This document shows positions 52,718-61,349 of a stretch of 64,000 nt of DNA, one piece after another. The notes beneath the pieces were generated by a model that was given only the letters and a program-made list of their open reading frames with translations, did no database searches and was not told the DNA's origin. A program made the position numbers and the translations under genes. Position 1 is the first letter of the stretch, and every line of letters starts with the position of its first letter. Location: positions 124,001-188,000 of the forward strand of contig CAWATU010000001.1 of the NCBI GenBank assembly GCA_963785125.1. The letters run 5' to 3'. The DNA is from QHXN01 sp963785125. GTDB lineage: Bacteria; Acidobacteriota; Blastocatellia; Pyrinomonadales; Pyrinomonadaceae.

Positions 52718-55700
52718 ATGTCTGACTTGAGAACTTTCGCGCGTCGCACCGCGCCTCTCTTCGCAATGCTCCTGTCGGTGCTGCTCTTCGCGCATACGGC
52801 GGTGGCACAGTCGCCGAACACGGCCTCAATCATCGTCGTCGTCGTAGACCAGAACGACGCCGTCGTGCGGGACGCGAAGGTCACCGTCTCCAACGACGCC
52901 ACGGGCGCCGTGCGCGAAGGCGTCTCCGACAGCGACGGCAGCGTCAACATCGCCGCGCTCTCTCTGACGGGGACTTACACGGTCGCCGTCTCGAAGGAAG
53001 GGTTCGGCAATCAGGAGTTGAAGGACGTGACGCTGCGCTCGGGCGAGACCGTGACCGTGAAGGTCAAGCTCCTTGTGGGCTCGCAGTCGGCCGAGATCAC
53101 GGTCTTCGGCACGACCGAAGGCGTGCGCGACAACCCGCAGACAGGGCTCCCGCTCAACGCCGCACAGATCGACGAGACGCCGATTCTCGGCCGCAAGGTG
53201 ACGACGCTCCCGCTGCTCAACTCGGCGTTCCGCCAGGGGAAGGGGACGGGCGACCTTTTCGTCAACGCGACCTACTTCATCACGGGCGTCGGCTCGCGCC
53301 GCGCGACGACGTTTACGCTCGACGGGGCGAACAACGACGAGGGGTGGGGCCGCCAGACGGCCATCGCCACCGTGCCGCTCGGGGCGGTGCAGGAGATCAA
53401 CATCCTGACGAATGCCTTCTCCTCCGAGTTCGGCTGGACTTCGGGGCCGGCGCTGAACATCGTCACCAAGTCCGGCACGAACAACTTCCACGGCGACGGC
53501 ATCGTCCTGCGTTCGTCCGGGCGGGAGCTGGCAGGCGAAGACCTTCTCGACGAAAAACTTCTGCCCGCCCTCCGTCACGACCTGCGTCACGCCCACGACG
53601 CTTCAGGCCATCAACCCCGTGGACATCCCCGACGCACTACAGCAGGTCTCGGCCAACTTCGGCGGGCCGATCGTTCATGACAAGACCTTCTTCTTCGCCG
53701 CGGCCGACTACACGCGGCAGAACCGCACGACGTTCCTCTCGACCACACTGCCCGTCCTTCTTACTCCCGGCCGACGGCAGCCTCGATTACACGGGCCACT
53801 ACCGCCAGTTTCTCTTCGACGGGCGTCTCGACCACAGATTCACTTCGAGCCAGTCTTTGATGGTGCGCTTGAACGTTGACCGGTTCTTCGACGACAACCC
53901 GCAGGACGCCGTCGGCGGCACGAATGCGCCGAGCGTTGCGCGCAAGTATTCGCGCCGTTCGTGGACAGCACAGACCAACCACACGTCGGTCATCAGCCGG
54001 AGCCTGCTGAACGAGGCGCGGTTCGCCTACCTGCACGGCGACCCCGTCACGCTCTGGGAGGCTCAGAACCTCTCGACCACCTACACGCGCGGCGGCACCG
54101 TGCCGTTCACCATCGGGCAATCGCGCTCTTCCGACATCTTCAGCCATCAGGTGCAGTTCGGCGACACGCTCTCGTGGTCGCTCGGCAAGCACTACCTGCG
54201 CCTCGGCGGGAGCGTCATTCACCACACCTCGGGCGGCACGGGCAGCGAGCCCGGCACGGCCGTCCTCGGCACGTTCAACTTCAGGAACACGACGACCGCG
54301 CCCTTCGGCTCGCTGACGCTGGCCGACGTGCAGAACTACCAGCAGCCGATCAACTTCGGCATCGACAGCTACGAGTTGCCGCAGTGGCTCCTGACCGGGT
54401 TCGTGCAGGACGACTGGAAGGTGCATCCGGACTTCACCCTGAACCTCGGCCTGCGCTACGACCGCCAGACCCTGACCGACGCGACGAAGAACTTCGCGCC
54501 GCGCATCGGCTTCGGCTGGCACCCGGACGGCGACGCGCGCACTTCGATTCGCGGCGGCTACGGGATGTACTACACGCAGATTCGCTCAAACGCGGTCGCG
54601 AGCTTCCTCGTCAACGGGCTCGACGGGTTGACGACCTACACGGCGGTCGCGGGGCAGACGGGCTTCCCGACCAGCCTGACGAGCGTCCCCGTCAACGTTG
54701 ACCCGCGGACGCTGCCGGCCTCGCAACTGCCCGCGCGCGACATCACGATCCGCGCGGGCCGCGCGGACTTCTACCGGACGCAGTTCGCGCAGTACGGGCT
54801 CAACTTCGACCTGCTGCCGAACTACCCGGACGAGCTGGTGAACCCGCGCAGCCAGATCATCACCATCGGCGCGGAGCGCGAGTTCTTCGGCGGCCTTTCG
54901 TCGGCGCCGACTACGTGCAGCAGCACCTCGACGACATCGACCGCACCCTCGACCTGAACGCGCCCGCGCCCTTCGACCGCACCGCGCCCGGGCAGGTCAG
55001 GAGTGTGGCCGCGGCCAACCTGACCCGCCCGATTCTGCCGGTCAACGGCGGCGTGCGTCAGGTCAACGTGCTGACGAACTTCGGCAAGGCCGATTACAAC
55101 GGGTTACAGACGCAGCTCAGCTACCGCGGCAACCGCAAGATGTTCGCCTCCGTCAGCTACACTCTGTCGAGGGCGACGCAACACGACGGAGCCGGACGGC
55201 AACGGCATCGGGCCGAACGAGAGCAACATCTCGCGGCTCGGCGAGGAGGAGCGCGGCCCGAGCGTCGTCGATCAGCGACACCGCGCTGTTCTCTCGTTCC
55301 TCTATCGCTTCCCGTACAACTTCACGGCCGGCACCGTCTCGATGTTCGCGTCGGCGCGCCCGTTCAACGCCACGACCGGCGTTGACAACAACGGCGACGG
55401 CGTCAACAACGACCGGCCCGTCGTCAACGGTCAAATCCTTCGCAAGTCCGAGTTCCGCGGCACCTCGACGCAGGACGTTTCCGTCTTCGCCGAGGAGCGC
55501 ATCAGGCTCTCGGAGCACACGGCGCTCACGCTCCGCCTGGAGGGCTTCAACATCCTGAACCACGGCAACTACCTCGGGCGCGGCCTGACCATCTATGGCG
55601 ACGGAGCCGCGCCGCTCCCGACGTTCGGACAACTCGTCGCGGTCGGCACGTCAACCAACGCGCTCCCCGGCGTTCGCCAACGTTGACCCGCCGCGGATGT

Positions 55701-55729
55701 TCCAGCTTCAGGCGCGGTTCAGTTTCTAA
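52718..55729 (+). CDS. TonB-dependent receptor, Oar-like, linked to heme uptake (several frameshifts)
   Basis: About 1003 residues. Signal peptide: LFAMLLSVLLFAHTAVAQ. Residues 28-120 form a carboxypeptidase-regulatory-like beta-sandwich (SIIVVVVDQNDAVVRDAKVTVS; GTYTVAVSKEGFGNQELKDVTL). The plug follows (LPLLNSAFRQGKG; TTFTLDGANNDEGW; SGPALNIVTKSGTNNFHG), then a barrel with many aromatic strands (LLTGFVQDDWKVHPDFTLNLGLRYDRQ; GLQTQLSYRGNRKMFASVSYTLSRA) and a terminal FQLQARFSF. Shifts occur near 53525, 53605, 53760, 54895, 55185, 55260 and 55675. It lies 6 bp before hmuT, so it probably imports heme or a metal chelate across the outer membrane. Confidence 0.88.
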
Positions 55730-55735
55730 CCCGTG

Positions 55736-56629
55736 ATGAAACACAAACTGCTCGTCGCGTTGCTCACCGCCGGACTCGTCTCGGCGGTGAGCTGCGCGCG
55801 CTTCAACAACCCGGCCGGCGATGCGAAGACCGAGCGCGTGGTGGTCATCTCGCAGACCTACAACGAGATCATCTGGGCGCTCGGGGCTCAGGAGAACGTC
55901 GTCGGGGTCGATTTCTCAAGCACCTATCCGGCCGAAGTGAAGAAGGTGCAGACGGTCGGCTACCACCGCGCTTTGAGCGCCGAGGGCATCCTCTCGCTCC
56001 ACCCGACGGCCATCATCCACGACAACAACATCGGCCCGCCGCAGGTCGTCGAGCAGCTCAAGGGCCTCAACATCCCCATGAAGAGCTTCGACGCGAAGAA
56101 CGATTCCGTCGAAGGCACGAAGGCCCTCGTCCGCGAGATGGGCGCCTACTTTCATAAAGAGGCAAAGGCCGAAGAGTTGTGCCGCACGCTCGACTCGCAG
56201 ATGGCGGCCTCGCTCGAAGCGGTCAAGAAATATACTGACCACCCGAGGGTCGCCGTCCTGCACTTCGGGCGCGCGTCGAACGTCTACCTCGTGGTGGGGA
56301 AGGGCGGCGGGACGGGCGACGGCAGCGCGGCTGGCCGGATGATAGAATGGGCGGGCGGCGAGATGGCGATCAACTCGGGGAGGATGCAGCGGATGGAGTC
56401 GCCCGAGACGGTCGCGCAGGCGAACCCGGACGTGATACTCGTCACCGACTACGGCTTCGACCGCGCGGGCGGAGACCTTGAGCAGATCAAGGCACTGCCC
56501 GGCGTCGCCACCTCGAACGCCGCGAAGAACAACCGCATCTATCGCATCGAAGAGAACCAGCTTATGTACTTCGGCCCGCGCTCGGGCGAGAACGTCGAGA
56601 AGGTCGCCGCCGTCATCCATCAACAGTGA
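55736..56629 (+). CDS. hmuT: Heme ABC transporter substrate-binding protein
   Basis: About 297 residues. An N-terminal signal (LLVALLTAGLVSAVSCARF) ends in a loose lipobox around Cys, so the protein may be a periplasmic lipoprotein. The BtuF-like fold shows VVVISQTYNEIIWALGAQENVVGVDFSSTYPAEVKKVQTVGYHRALSAEGILSLHPTAII in parts, the signature of HmuT: VGYHRALSAEG. GPPQVVEQLKGL and EENQLMYFGPRSGENVEKVAAVIH complete it. It captures heme in the periplasm. The gene has a GTG start option at 55733 and overlaps hmuU by 4 bp (GTGA). Confidence 0.86.
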   Translation: MKHKLLVALLTAGLVSAVSCARFNNPAGDAKTERVVVISQTYNEIIWALGAQENVVGVDFSSTYPAEVKKVQTVGYHRALSAEGILSLHPTAIIHDNNIGPPQVVEQLKGLNIPMKSFDAKNDSVEGTKALVREMGAYFHKEAKAEELCRTLDSQMAASLEAVKKYTDHPRVAVLHFGRASNVYLVVGKGGGTGDGSAAGRMIEWAGGEMAINSGRMQRMESPETVAQANPDVILVTDYGFDRAGGDLEQIKALPGVATSNAAKNNRIYRIEENQLMYFGPRSGENVEKVAAVIHQQ

Positions 56630-57660
56630 AGAGAGAACGTGGGCATCGAGGGTTGATACTTGTCGCACTGGCCTTCACGATGCTCCTCGTGCTGGCCGCG
56701 TCCATCCGCTACGGCGCGATTGATTTCTCGATATCAGCCATCGTTCAAGCGCTCGCTTCGCTTCTTCCCGGTCACGCCGAACCGACCTTAGACCAACGCA
56801 TCTTTCTTGAGCTGCGTCTGCCGCGCGCCGTGCTGTGTCTGCTGGTCGGCGCGAGCCTCGGCGTGGGCGGCGCGCTGATGCAGGCCCTCTTCCGCAACCC
56901 GATTGTCGAGCCGGGGCTCGTCGGGACTTCGAGCGGCGCGGCCTTCGGCTCGGCGCTCTTCTTCGTCCTCGGCGGCGCGCTCAACCTCGGCACGAGCCTC
57001 TGGAGCCTGCCCGCCGCGGCGTGTCTGGGCGGCGTGCTCTCGACCTACCTCGTCTTCGTGCTCGCGCGTTCGCGCGAGGACGGGCGCGCGTCGGTTGTGA
57101 CGCTGCTCCTGACGGGGCTCGCCGTCAACGCGCTCTTCATGAGCGCCATCGGCTTCCTTACTTACATCGCGCGCGACCCGCAGGCGCGCTCCATCACGTT
57201 CTGGAGTCTGGGCACGCTCTCGGGCGCGAGCTGGCGCGCCGTCGAGGTCGTCGCGTTGACGACGGTGGGCGGCACCCTCGTCGCGCTCCGCTACGCGAAG
57301 CAGTTGAACGCGCTGATGATCGGGGAAGAGGAGGCGACCTACCTCGGCGTGAACGTGAACCGTCTGAAGTGGGTCATCCTCTCGGTCAACGTCCTGGTCG
57401 TCGCCGTCGCGACGGCGTTCACGGGCGTCATCAGCTTCGTGGGGCTGGTCGTGCCGCACATCCTGCGGATGCTGGGCGGGGCCGACAACCGCTACCTTAT
57501 TTTGGGGAGCGCTCTGGCGGGCGCGACGCTCCTGAGCCTCGCAGACCTCATCGCGCGTCTCTCGCTCAGGCCCGCGGAATTGCCCATCGGCATCGTCACC
57601 TCGGCGGTCGGCGTGCCCGTCTTCCTGCTGCTGCTGCGCCGACGCCAGTACGTGTTCTGA
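56626..57660 (+). CDS. hmuU: Heme ABC transporter permease
   Basis: 344 residues, start GTG 56626 overlapping the hmuT stop codon. A FecCD-type permease with about nine helices: LILVALAFTMLLVLAASIRY, LRLPRAVLCLLVGASLGVGGALMQALFRNPIVEPGLVGTSSGAAFGSALF in segments, and ITFWSLGTLSGASW. The conserved cytoplasmic coupling motif GAxFRNP is seen as GALMQALFRNPIVEPGLVG and the end is VVPHILRMLGGADNRY. It transports heme through the cytoplasmic membrane with HmuV. Sequence is intact; the frameshifts seen upstream stop before here. Confidence 0.92.
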   Translation: MKRERGHRGLILVALAFTMLLVLAASIRYGAIDFSISAIVQALASLLPGHAEPTLDQRIFLELRLPRAVLCLLVGASLGVGGALMQALFRNPIVEPGLVGTSSGAAFGSALFFVLGGALNLGTSLWSLPAAACLGGVLSTYLVFVLARSREDGRASVVTLLLTGLAVNALFMSAIGFLTYIARDPQARSITFWSLGTLSGASWRAVEVVALTTVGGTLVALRYAKQLNALMIGEEEATYLGVNVNRLKWVILSVNVLVVAVATAFTGVISFVGLVVPHILRMLGGADNRYLILGSALAGATLLSLADLIARLSLRPAELPIGIVTSAVGVPVFLLLLRRRQYVF

Positions 57661-57662
57661 AG

Positions 57663-58439
57663 ATGCTCGAAGCCCTCGACATCACTTTTCGGGTCGGCGA
57701 CCGCGCACTCCTCTCCGGCGTGTCGGTCGAGTTCGAGCCCGGCCGGCTCCATCTCGTCATCGGCCCGAACGGCGCGGGCAAATCAACTCTCATCAAAGTG
57801 CTGGCACGTCTGCTGCGTCCGCAAGAAGGTAAGGTCTTGTACGAAGGCGCGGACGTTTCGCGCGCGGGCGAAGCAGATTTAGCCAAACGTCGCGCCGTCC
57901 TCTCGCAGGCGGTCGAGGTCGCGTTCCCTCTGACCGTCCGCGAGGTCGTCATGATGGGCCGTCACCCGCACTTCGGGAGCCGACCCGGCCCCGCCGACGA
58001 GAAGATTGTTGACGAGCTGATGGAGTTCTTCGACGTGACGGAGTTCGCCGGGCGCAACTACCAGACACTCAGCGGCGGCGAGCGCCAACGCGCCAACTTC
58101 GCGCGCGTGCTGGCGCAACTGTGGCGCCCCGGCACGTCCCGCCGGTACCTGTTCCTCGACGAGCCGCTCACCTTTCTCGACATCCGACACCAGATAGAAT
58201 TCATGAAGAAGGTGCGCGCCTTCGCCGACTCAACGGACGTGGTCGCGGTCGGCGTCGTCCACGACCTCAATCTCGCCGCGCGCTTCGCCGACCAGATCGT
58301 CCTACTGAACCACGGGCGCGTCGTCGCCGCCGGAGCCCCCGCCGATGTGCTCACGCACGAACGCATCCGCGACGTGTTCGGCGTCGAGCCGACCTTCGTC
58401 CCGGTCGAGCAGTCCGGCCTTCACCTCGTCTTCGACTGA
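57663..58439 (+). CDS. hmuV: Heme ABC transporter ATP-binding protein
   Basis: 258 residues. Walker A GPNGAGKST, Q-loop AVLSQAVEVAFPLTVREVV, ABC signature LSGGERQRANFARVLAQL, Walker B YLFLDEPLTFLDIRHQ and the H-loop VVHDLNLAARFADQ are all present. It powers HmuU. It starts 2 bp after the hmuU stop codon. Together with the receptor this gives a four-gene heme or metal-chelate uptake operon in one direction. Confidence 0.93.
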   Translation: MLEALDITFRVGDRALLSGVSVEFEPGRLHLVIGPNGAGKSTLIKVLARLLRPQEGKVLYEGADVSRAGEADLAKRRAVLSQAVEVAFPLTVREVVMMGRHPHFGSRPGPADEKIVDELMEFFDVTEFAGRNYQTLSGGERQRANFARVLAQLWRPGTSRRYLFLDEPLTFLDIRHQIEFMKKVRAFADSTDVVAVGVVHDLNLAARFADQIVLLNHGRVVAAGAPADVLTHERIRDVFGVEPTFVPVEQSGLHLVFD

Positions 58440-58459
58440 AGAGTCCGGGCGGGTCTGCT

Positions 58460-58843
58460 TTAAGGCAAAAGATTCGAGATGAGGTCGCCGAGCCATTCGA
58501 AGTCGATGGGCTTGGTGACGAAGGCGTTGCAGCCGACGGCGAGGGCGCGGGCGCGGAGTTCGGGGTCGTGGTGGGCGGTGACGGCGACGATGACCGTCTC
58601 CTTGAGTTCGGGGTTGGCGCGGATGCGCTCGGCGGCGCCGAAGCCGTCGAGGACGGGCAGGTTCAAATCCATCAGGACGACTGCGGGGCGCACGCTCTCG
58701 GCGACCTCGACGGCGCGGACGCCGTCCGAGGCTTCGAGGATATGATACCCCTTGTGTTCGAGCGCGAGCCTCATGGCAAGGCTCGTGTCCTCGTAGTCTT
58801 CGACGACGAGGATGGTCACGTCTTCGGGCCGCCTCTCAGACAT
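58460..58843 (-). CDS. Stand-alone response regulator receiver protein
   Basis: 127 residues from ATG 58843, with AAGGA upstream. The receiver fold is complete: VVEDYEDTS (acidic pair), phospho-acceptor Asp59 in VLMDLNLPVLDG, TAHHDPEL (Thr/Ser switch) and Lys111 in VTKPIDF. It has no output domain, so it belongs to the CheY/DivK-like class that acts by protein contact. No histidine kinase is next to it. The neighbouring heme operon converges on it. Confidence 0.93.
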   Translation of the reverse strand: MSERRPEDVTILVVEDYEDTSLAMRLALEHKGYHILEASDGVRAVEVAESVRPAVVLMDLNLPVLDGFGAAERIRANPELKETVIVAVTAHHDPELRARALAVGCNAFVTKPIDFEWLGDLISNLLP

Positions 58844-59051
58844 TGCTGGATGATTCCTTAAATCGCTCTTCTTATCAACCGGAGGGCGGCAAAATAATAG
58901 TTCTGCAACGACAATGCAACTCTGGCGCGTTAGCCGCGTGGTAAACAATCACCCGCGCCGCACAAGCGTGCGCCGAGCCCTCCCATCTTTGCTAACATTT
59001 ATACACCATTCATCGAGGTCACCCGACTTGAAGAGCGAGCAGGATTACCGC

Positions 59052-59273
59052 ATGCGCGAATGCCTACACCGCGCGGCCGGTGCGCCGGGCAACTACTACG
59101 CCGGCCGCACATACGTCAAACACCTCCAGCGACTGCCGTCCGACGCGGCCGTCCGCGCCGCTGCGCGCGTCACGCCCTTCTTCTGGGCCGACGCCGCGCA
59201 CATAAACGTCTGGCTCTGCCGGGACTGCGCCGAAGAACTCGGCCTGACGGAGAGGGAGTCGGACGCGGCATGA
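59052..59273 (+). CDS. Small Cys-containing hypothetical protein
   Basis: 73 residues from ATG 59052. MRECLHRAAGAPGNYYAGRTYVKHLQRL leads; VTPFFWADAAHINVWLCRDCAEELGLTERES follows. The CRDC pair with the N-terminal Cys could bind a metal. Starting at a TTG near 59028 is possible. It has a plausible AGG ribosome site. Ends at the perfect palindrome at 59274. No function is assigned. Confidence 0.5.
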   Translation: MRECLHRAAGAPGNYYAGRTYVKHLQRLPSDAAVRAAARVTPFFWADAAHINVWLCRDCAEELGLTERESDAA

Positions 59274-59350
59274 AATGATGAAGGATGAATGCGGAATGCT
59301 GAATTAAGAACCGTCTTTACTTCAGCATTCCGCATTCATCCTTCATCATT
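59274..59350. repeat. Perfect palindromic element, GGAATGCTGAA words
   Basis: Two perfect 30-bp arms (59274-59303 and 59321-59350) separated by 17 nt. The left arm is a drifting word series (AATGATGAAGGATGAATG, CGGAATGCTGAA). It lies exactly between two convergent genes: it begins at the base after the left stop codon, and the right arm ends in the stop codon of the zinc-ribbon gene. It is the longest exact inverted repeat in the window. Confidence 0.92.
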
Positions 59351-59925
59351 CAACTGGTGAGTGGTTTGCCGCAGCGGTTGCAGAAGCGGGCGGCGGGGTC
59401 TTTCTGCTTGGCGCCGCAGGCAGCGCAGGTGTGCTCGACCTTGAGGTTGGCGCCGCACCCGGAACAGAAGGCAGAGCCCGAGGTGACGACCGAGCCGCAG
59501 GTGCCGCAGCTCCCCGGCATCGGCGGGACGTAGCCGCCGGCCTTGCGCGCGACGTGCCCCTCGATAATCTTCCAGGCGTCCTCGGTCAGCTTGTACTGCC
59601 AGTAGGCGCCGAGCGCCGGCAGGGCGAGCAGCAGGCCCGCCGACAGGAAGACGGCCACCGCCGCGACCGCCGCCTTGTCGAGCCACTTCTGCATCCCGAT
59701 CTCGACGCGCGTCCCGCCGTGCTCGGGCGTGATCTTGATGGTCAGCGCGGCCGAAAGTCCGGTCAGGTCGCGGAGCGTGCTCGTCTTGCGCGCCTGTATG
59801 ACCGCGGTCGTCGAGACCTGCATCGTCTGGACTTCGAAGGCGGTGTCGCCGTCGAAGAGGGCGCGCAGCTCTCGCGTGAGCTGCGCGGGGTCGGCCTGAA
59901 CGCCCGGATAGAATCTGCTCTCCAT
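59350..59925 (-). CDS. Membrane protein with double zinc ribbon
   Basis: 191 residues. The N-terminal 80 residues are a beta-rich domain (VQTMQVSTTAVIQARKTSTL; ALTIKITPEHGGTRVEIGMQKWLDKAA). Two hydrophobic stretches follow (AVAAVAVFLSAGLLLALPALGAYWQ). The C-terminus has four Cys pairs (CGTC, CSGC, CAAC, CNRC), a double zinc ribbon. The architecture resembles uncharacterised Acidobacteriota membrane proteins. It is preceded by a gap of about 140 bp. Confidence 0.75.
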   Translation of the reverse strand: MESRFYPGVQADPAQLTRELRALFDGDTAFEVQTMQVSTTAVIQARKTSTLRDLTGLSAALTIKITPEHGGTRVEIGMQKWLDKAAVAAVAVFLSAGLLLALPALGAYWQYKLTEDAWKIIEGHVARKAGGYVPPMPGSCGTCGSVVTSGSAFCSGCGANLKVEHTCAACGAKQKDPAARFCNRCGKPLTS

Positions 59926-60066
59926 AAATCTCCTCTACGATTCCTTTCGCGCCCTATTCTACGACACGAACCGCCGCGTTGTTCGGCACCGACGAATTAA
60001 AAGGCGGCGCCACGTCCGCTCAAGCACGCGCGCCGCCGGGTTCGCCCTTAAATCTACGGGTCTGAC

Positions 60067-60636
60067 TCAGTCGTTCTTCTTCGCGGCCTTCGCCTTCGTC
60101 TTGAGGTCTTCGGCCGTGACGCCGCGCTCTTTGGCCGCGTCCGTTATCTCGCGCGCGGTCTCCAGAGCGCGGTCGAGCTGGTCGGCCTCGGCCTCGCTCG
60201 AAATGTCCTGGCGCAGCTTCGACAGCGCGGGCAGCATCCGACCCGTAGCCTCCGAGAGCATGTAGAGCGACTTGCGCAGCAGAGGGCTCTCCGGGTTGTG
60301 CTCGGCCACGTCGTCCACGTTGACGACGGCCTCTTCGAGTATCTTCGAGATGTCGTAGAAGAGCTGTGTGCGCGTGCCCTTCAACTCGCCCCACTTCTCC
60401 TTCTCCTTCGGCGCGTTCTTCTCGGCCTCGGCCGGGTTGGTGGCGGCGAGCAGTCTCCGCTCGGCGGCCTTGATGAAGACGCCTGTGCGCGCGTCCAACT
60501 CCTGATTGTCGCGGACAAGCTCTATCTCCTCGGGCGTCAGGTGCTCGCGTTTCTGCGCGGCGGACGGCGCGGCGAGCGACAGGCAGACGCAGAGCGCGAA
60601 GAGGAGCGGGGCGACGCGCCGGAGGCACGCGGGCAA
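60067..60636 (-). CDS. Exported helical hypothetical protein
   Basis: 189 residues, probable TTG start at 60636. Signal peptide LLFALCVCLSLAAPSAAQ. The mature part is nearly all helical and charged (EEIELVRDNQELDARTGVF; KILEEAVVNVDDVAEHNPES; DLKTKAKAAKKND). It shares length and helix pattern with the neighbouring 60666 gene and they may be distant paralogues. It is the last gene of a three-gene operon with a TPR protein. The start codon is weakly supported. Confidence 0.6.
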   Translation of the reverse strand: MPACLRRVAPLLFALCVCLSLAAPSAAQKREHLTPEEIELVRDNQELDARTGVFIKAAERRLLAATNPAEAEKNAPKEKEKWGELKGTRTQLFYDISKILEEAVVNVDDVAEHNPESPLLRKSLYMLSEATGRMLPALSKLRQDISSEAEADQLDRALETAREITDAAKERGVTAEDLKTKAKAAKKND

Positions 60637-60665
60637 CGTCTCGGGGGGCAGAGGCTGTTCATCTC

Positions 60666-61349
60666 TTACTGCTGTTTCTGGTCGGGCTTCTTCTCGGGGG
60701 CTGGCTGCGCGGAGGTGAAAGAGTTGGCGCGCTCGCCCTCGGGCGTGGTCGTCTCGGGGAGGCGCGGCTCGCGCAAGACCGAGTCGGAGTAGAAGGCCGC
60801 GAGCGCCTGGTCGCGCCGGTCGCGCACGAAGTCGATGGCGTCCTTGAGGTAGACGGCGTGCCGCTCGGGCAGCACGCGGCGGATGGATTCGAGCCGCGTG
60901 ACGTGCGAGCGCAGGGTGATCTCGACGCGCTTGAAGATGTCGCGCAGCTTGTTGTTGGCCCGGCCGCCTCCGTTCGAGGCGTGCAGCGTGCGGACAGTGT
61001 CTTCGACGACGGCCTCGTAGATGCCGATCTCGGCGGTCGAGGCCGCGAACTTGTCCTCGTCGGCCAACTGCGCGGCACGCAGGAGCCGCGCCTCTGCGAT
61101 ATCCATGCTAAGGCGCGCGCGGGCCTTGGCGTCCTTCGCGCCGTCGAGTTGCTGCCGCACGTCCGGCGGCAGGTAGCGTAGCGGCGGCGGGCCGTCCTCG
61201 CGCTGCGGCGACTGCGGCGCCGCGCCGTCCTGCGCCTGCGCGCCCGCGCACGCAAGCAGGGTGAATATGAGAACTAGCGTTGCCGAAGCGCACATCTCTA
61301 TCGTGCGCGCCGTCGCCCTCTGCTCCGCGCTGCGATACGTATTCATCAC
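60666..61349 (-). CDS. Exported helical hypothetical protein
   Basis: 227 residues, overlapping the TPR gene by 4 bp (ATGA), so translationally coupled. A signal segment (CASATLVLIFTLLACAGAQA) is followed by helical, charged repeats (LRYLPPDVRQQLDGAKDAKARARLSMDIAEARLL; IYEAVVEDTVRTLHAS; VEITLRSHVTRLESIRRVLPERHAVYL in parts). No catalytic motif. Conserved neighbour order suggests an envelope complex with the TPR protein. Confidence 0.7.
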   Translation of the reverse strand: MMNTYRSAEQRATARTIEMCASATLVLIFTLLACAGAQAQDGAAPQSPQREDGPPPLRYLPPDVRQQLDGAKDAKARARLSMDIAEARLLRAAQLADEDKFAASTAEIGIYEAVVEDTVRTLHASNGGGRANNKLRDIFKRVEITLRSHVTRLESIRRVLPERHAVYLKDAIDFVRDRRDQALAAFYSDSVLREPRLPETTTPEGERANSFTSAQPAPEKKPDQKQQ

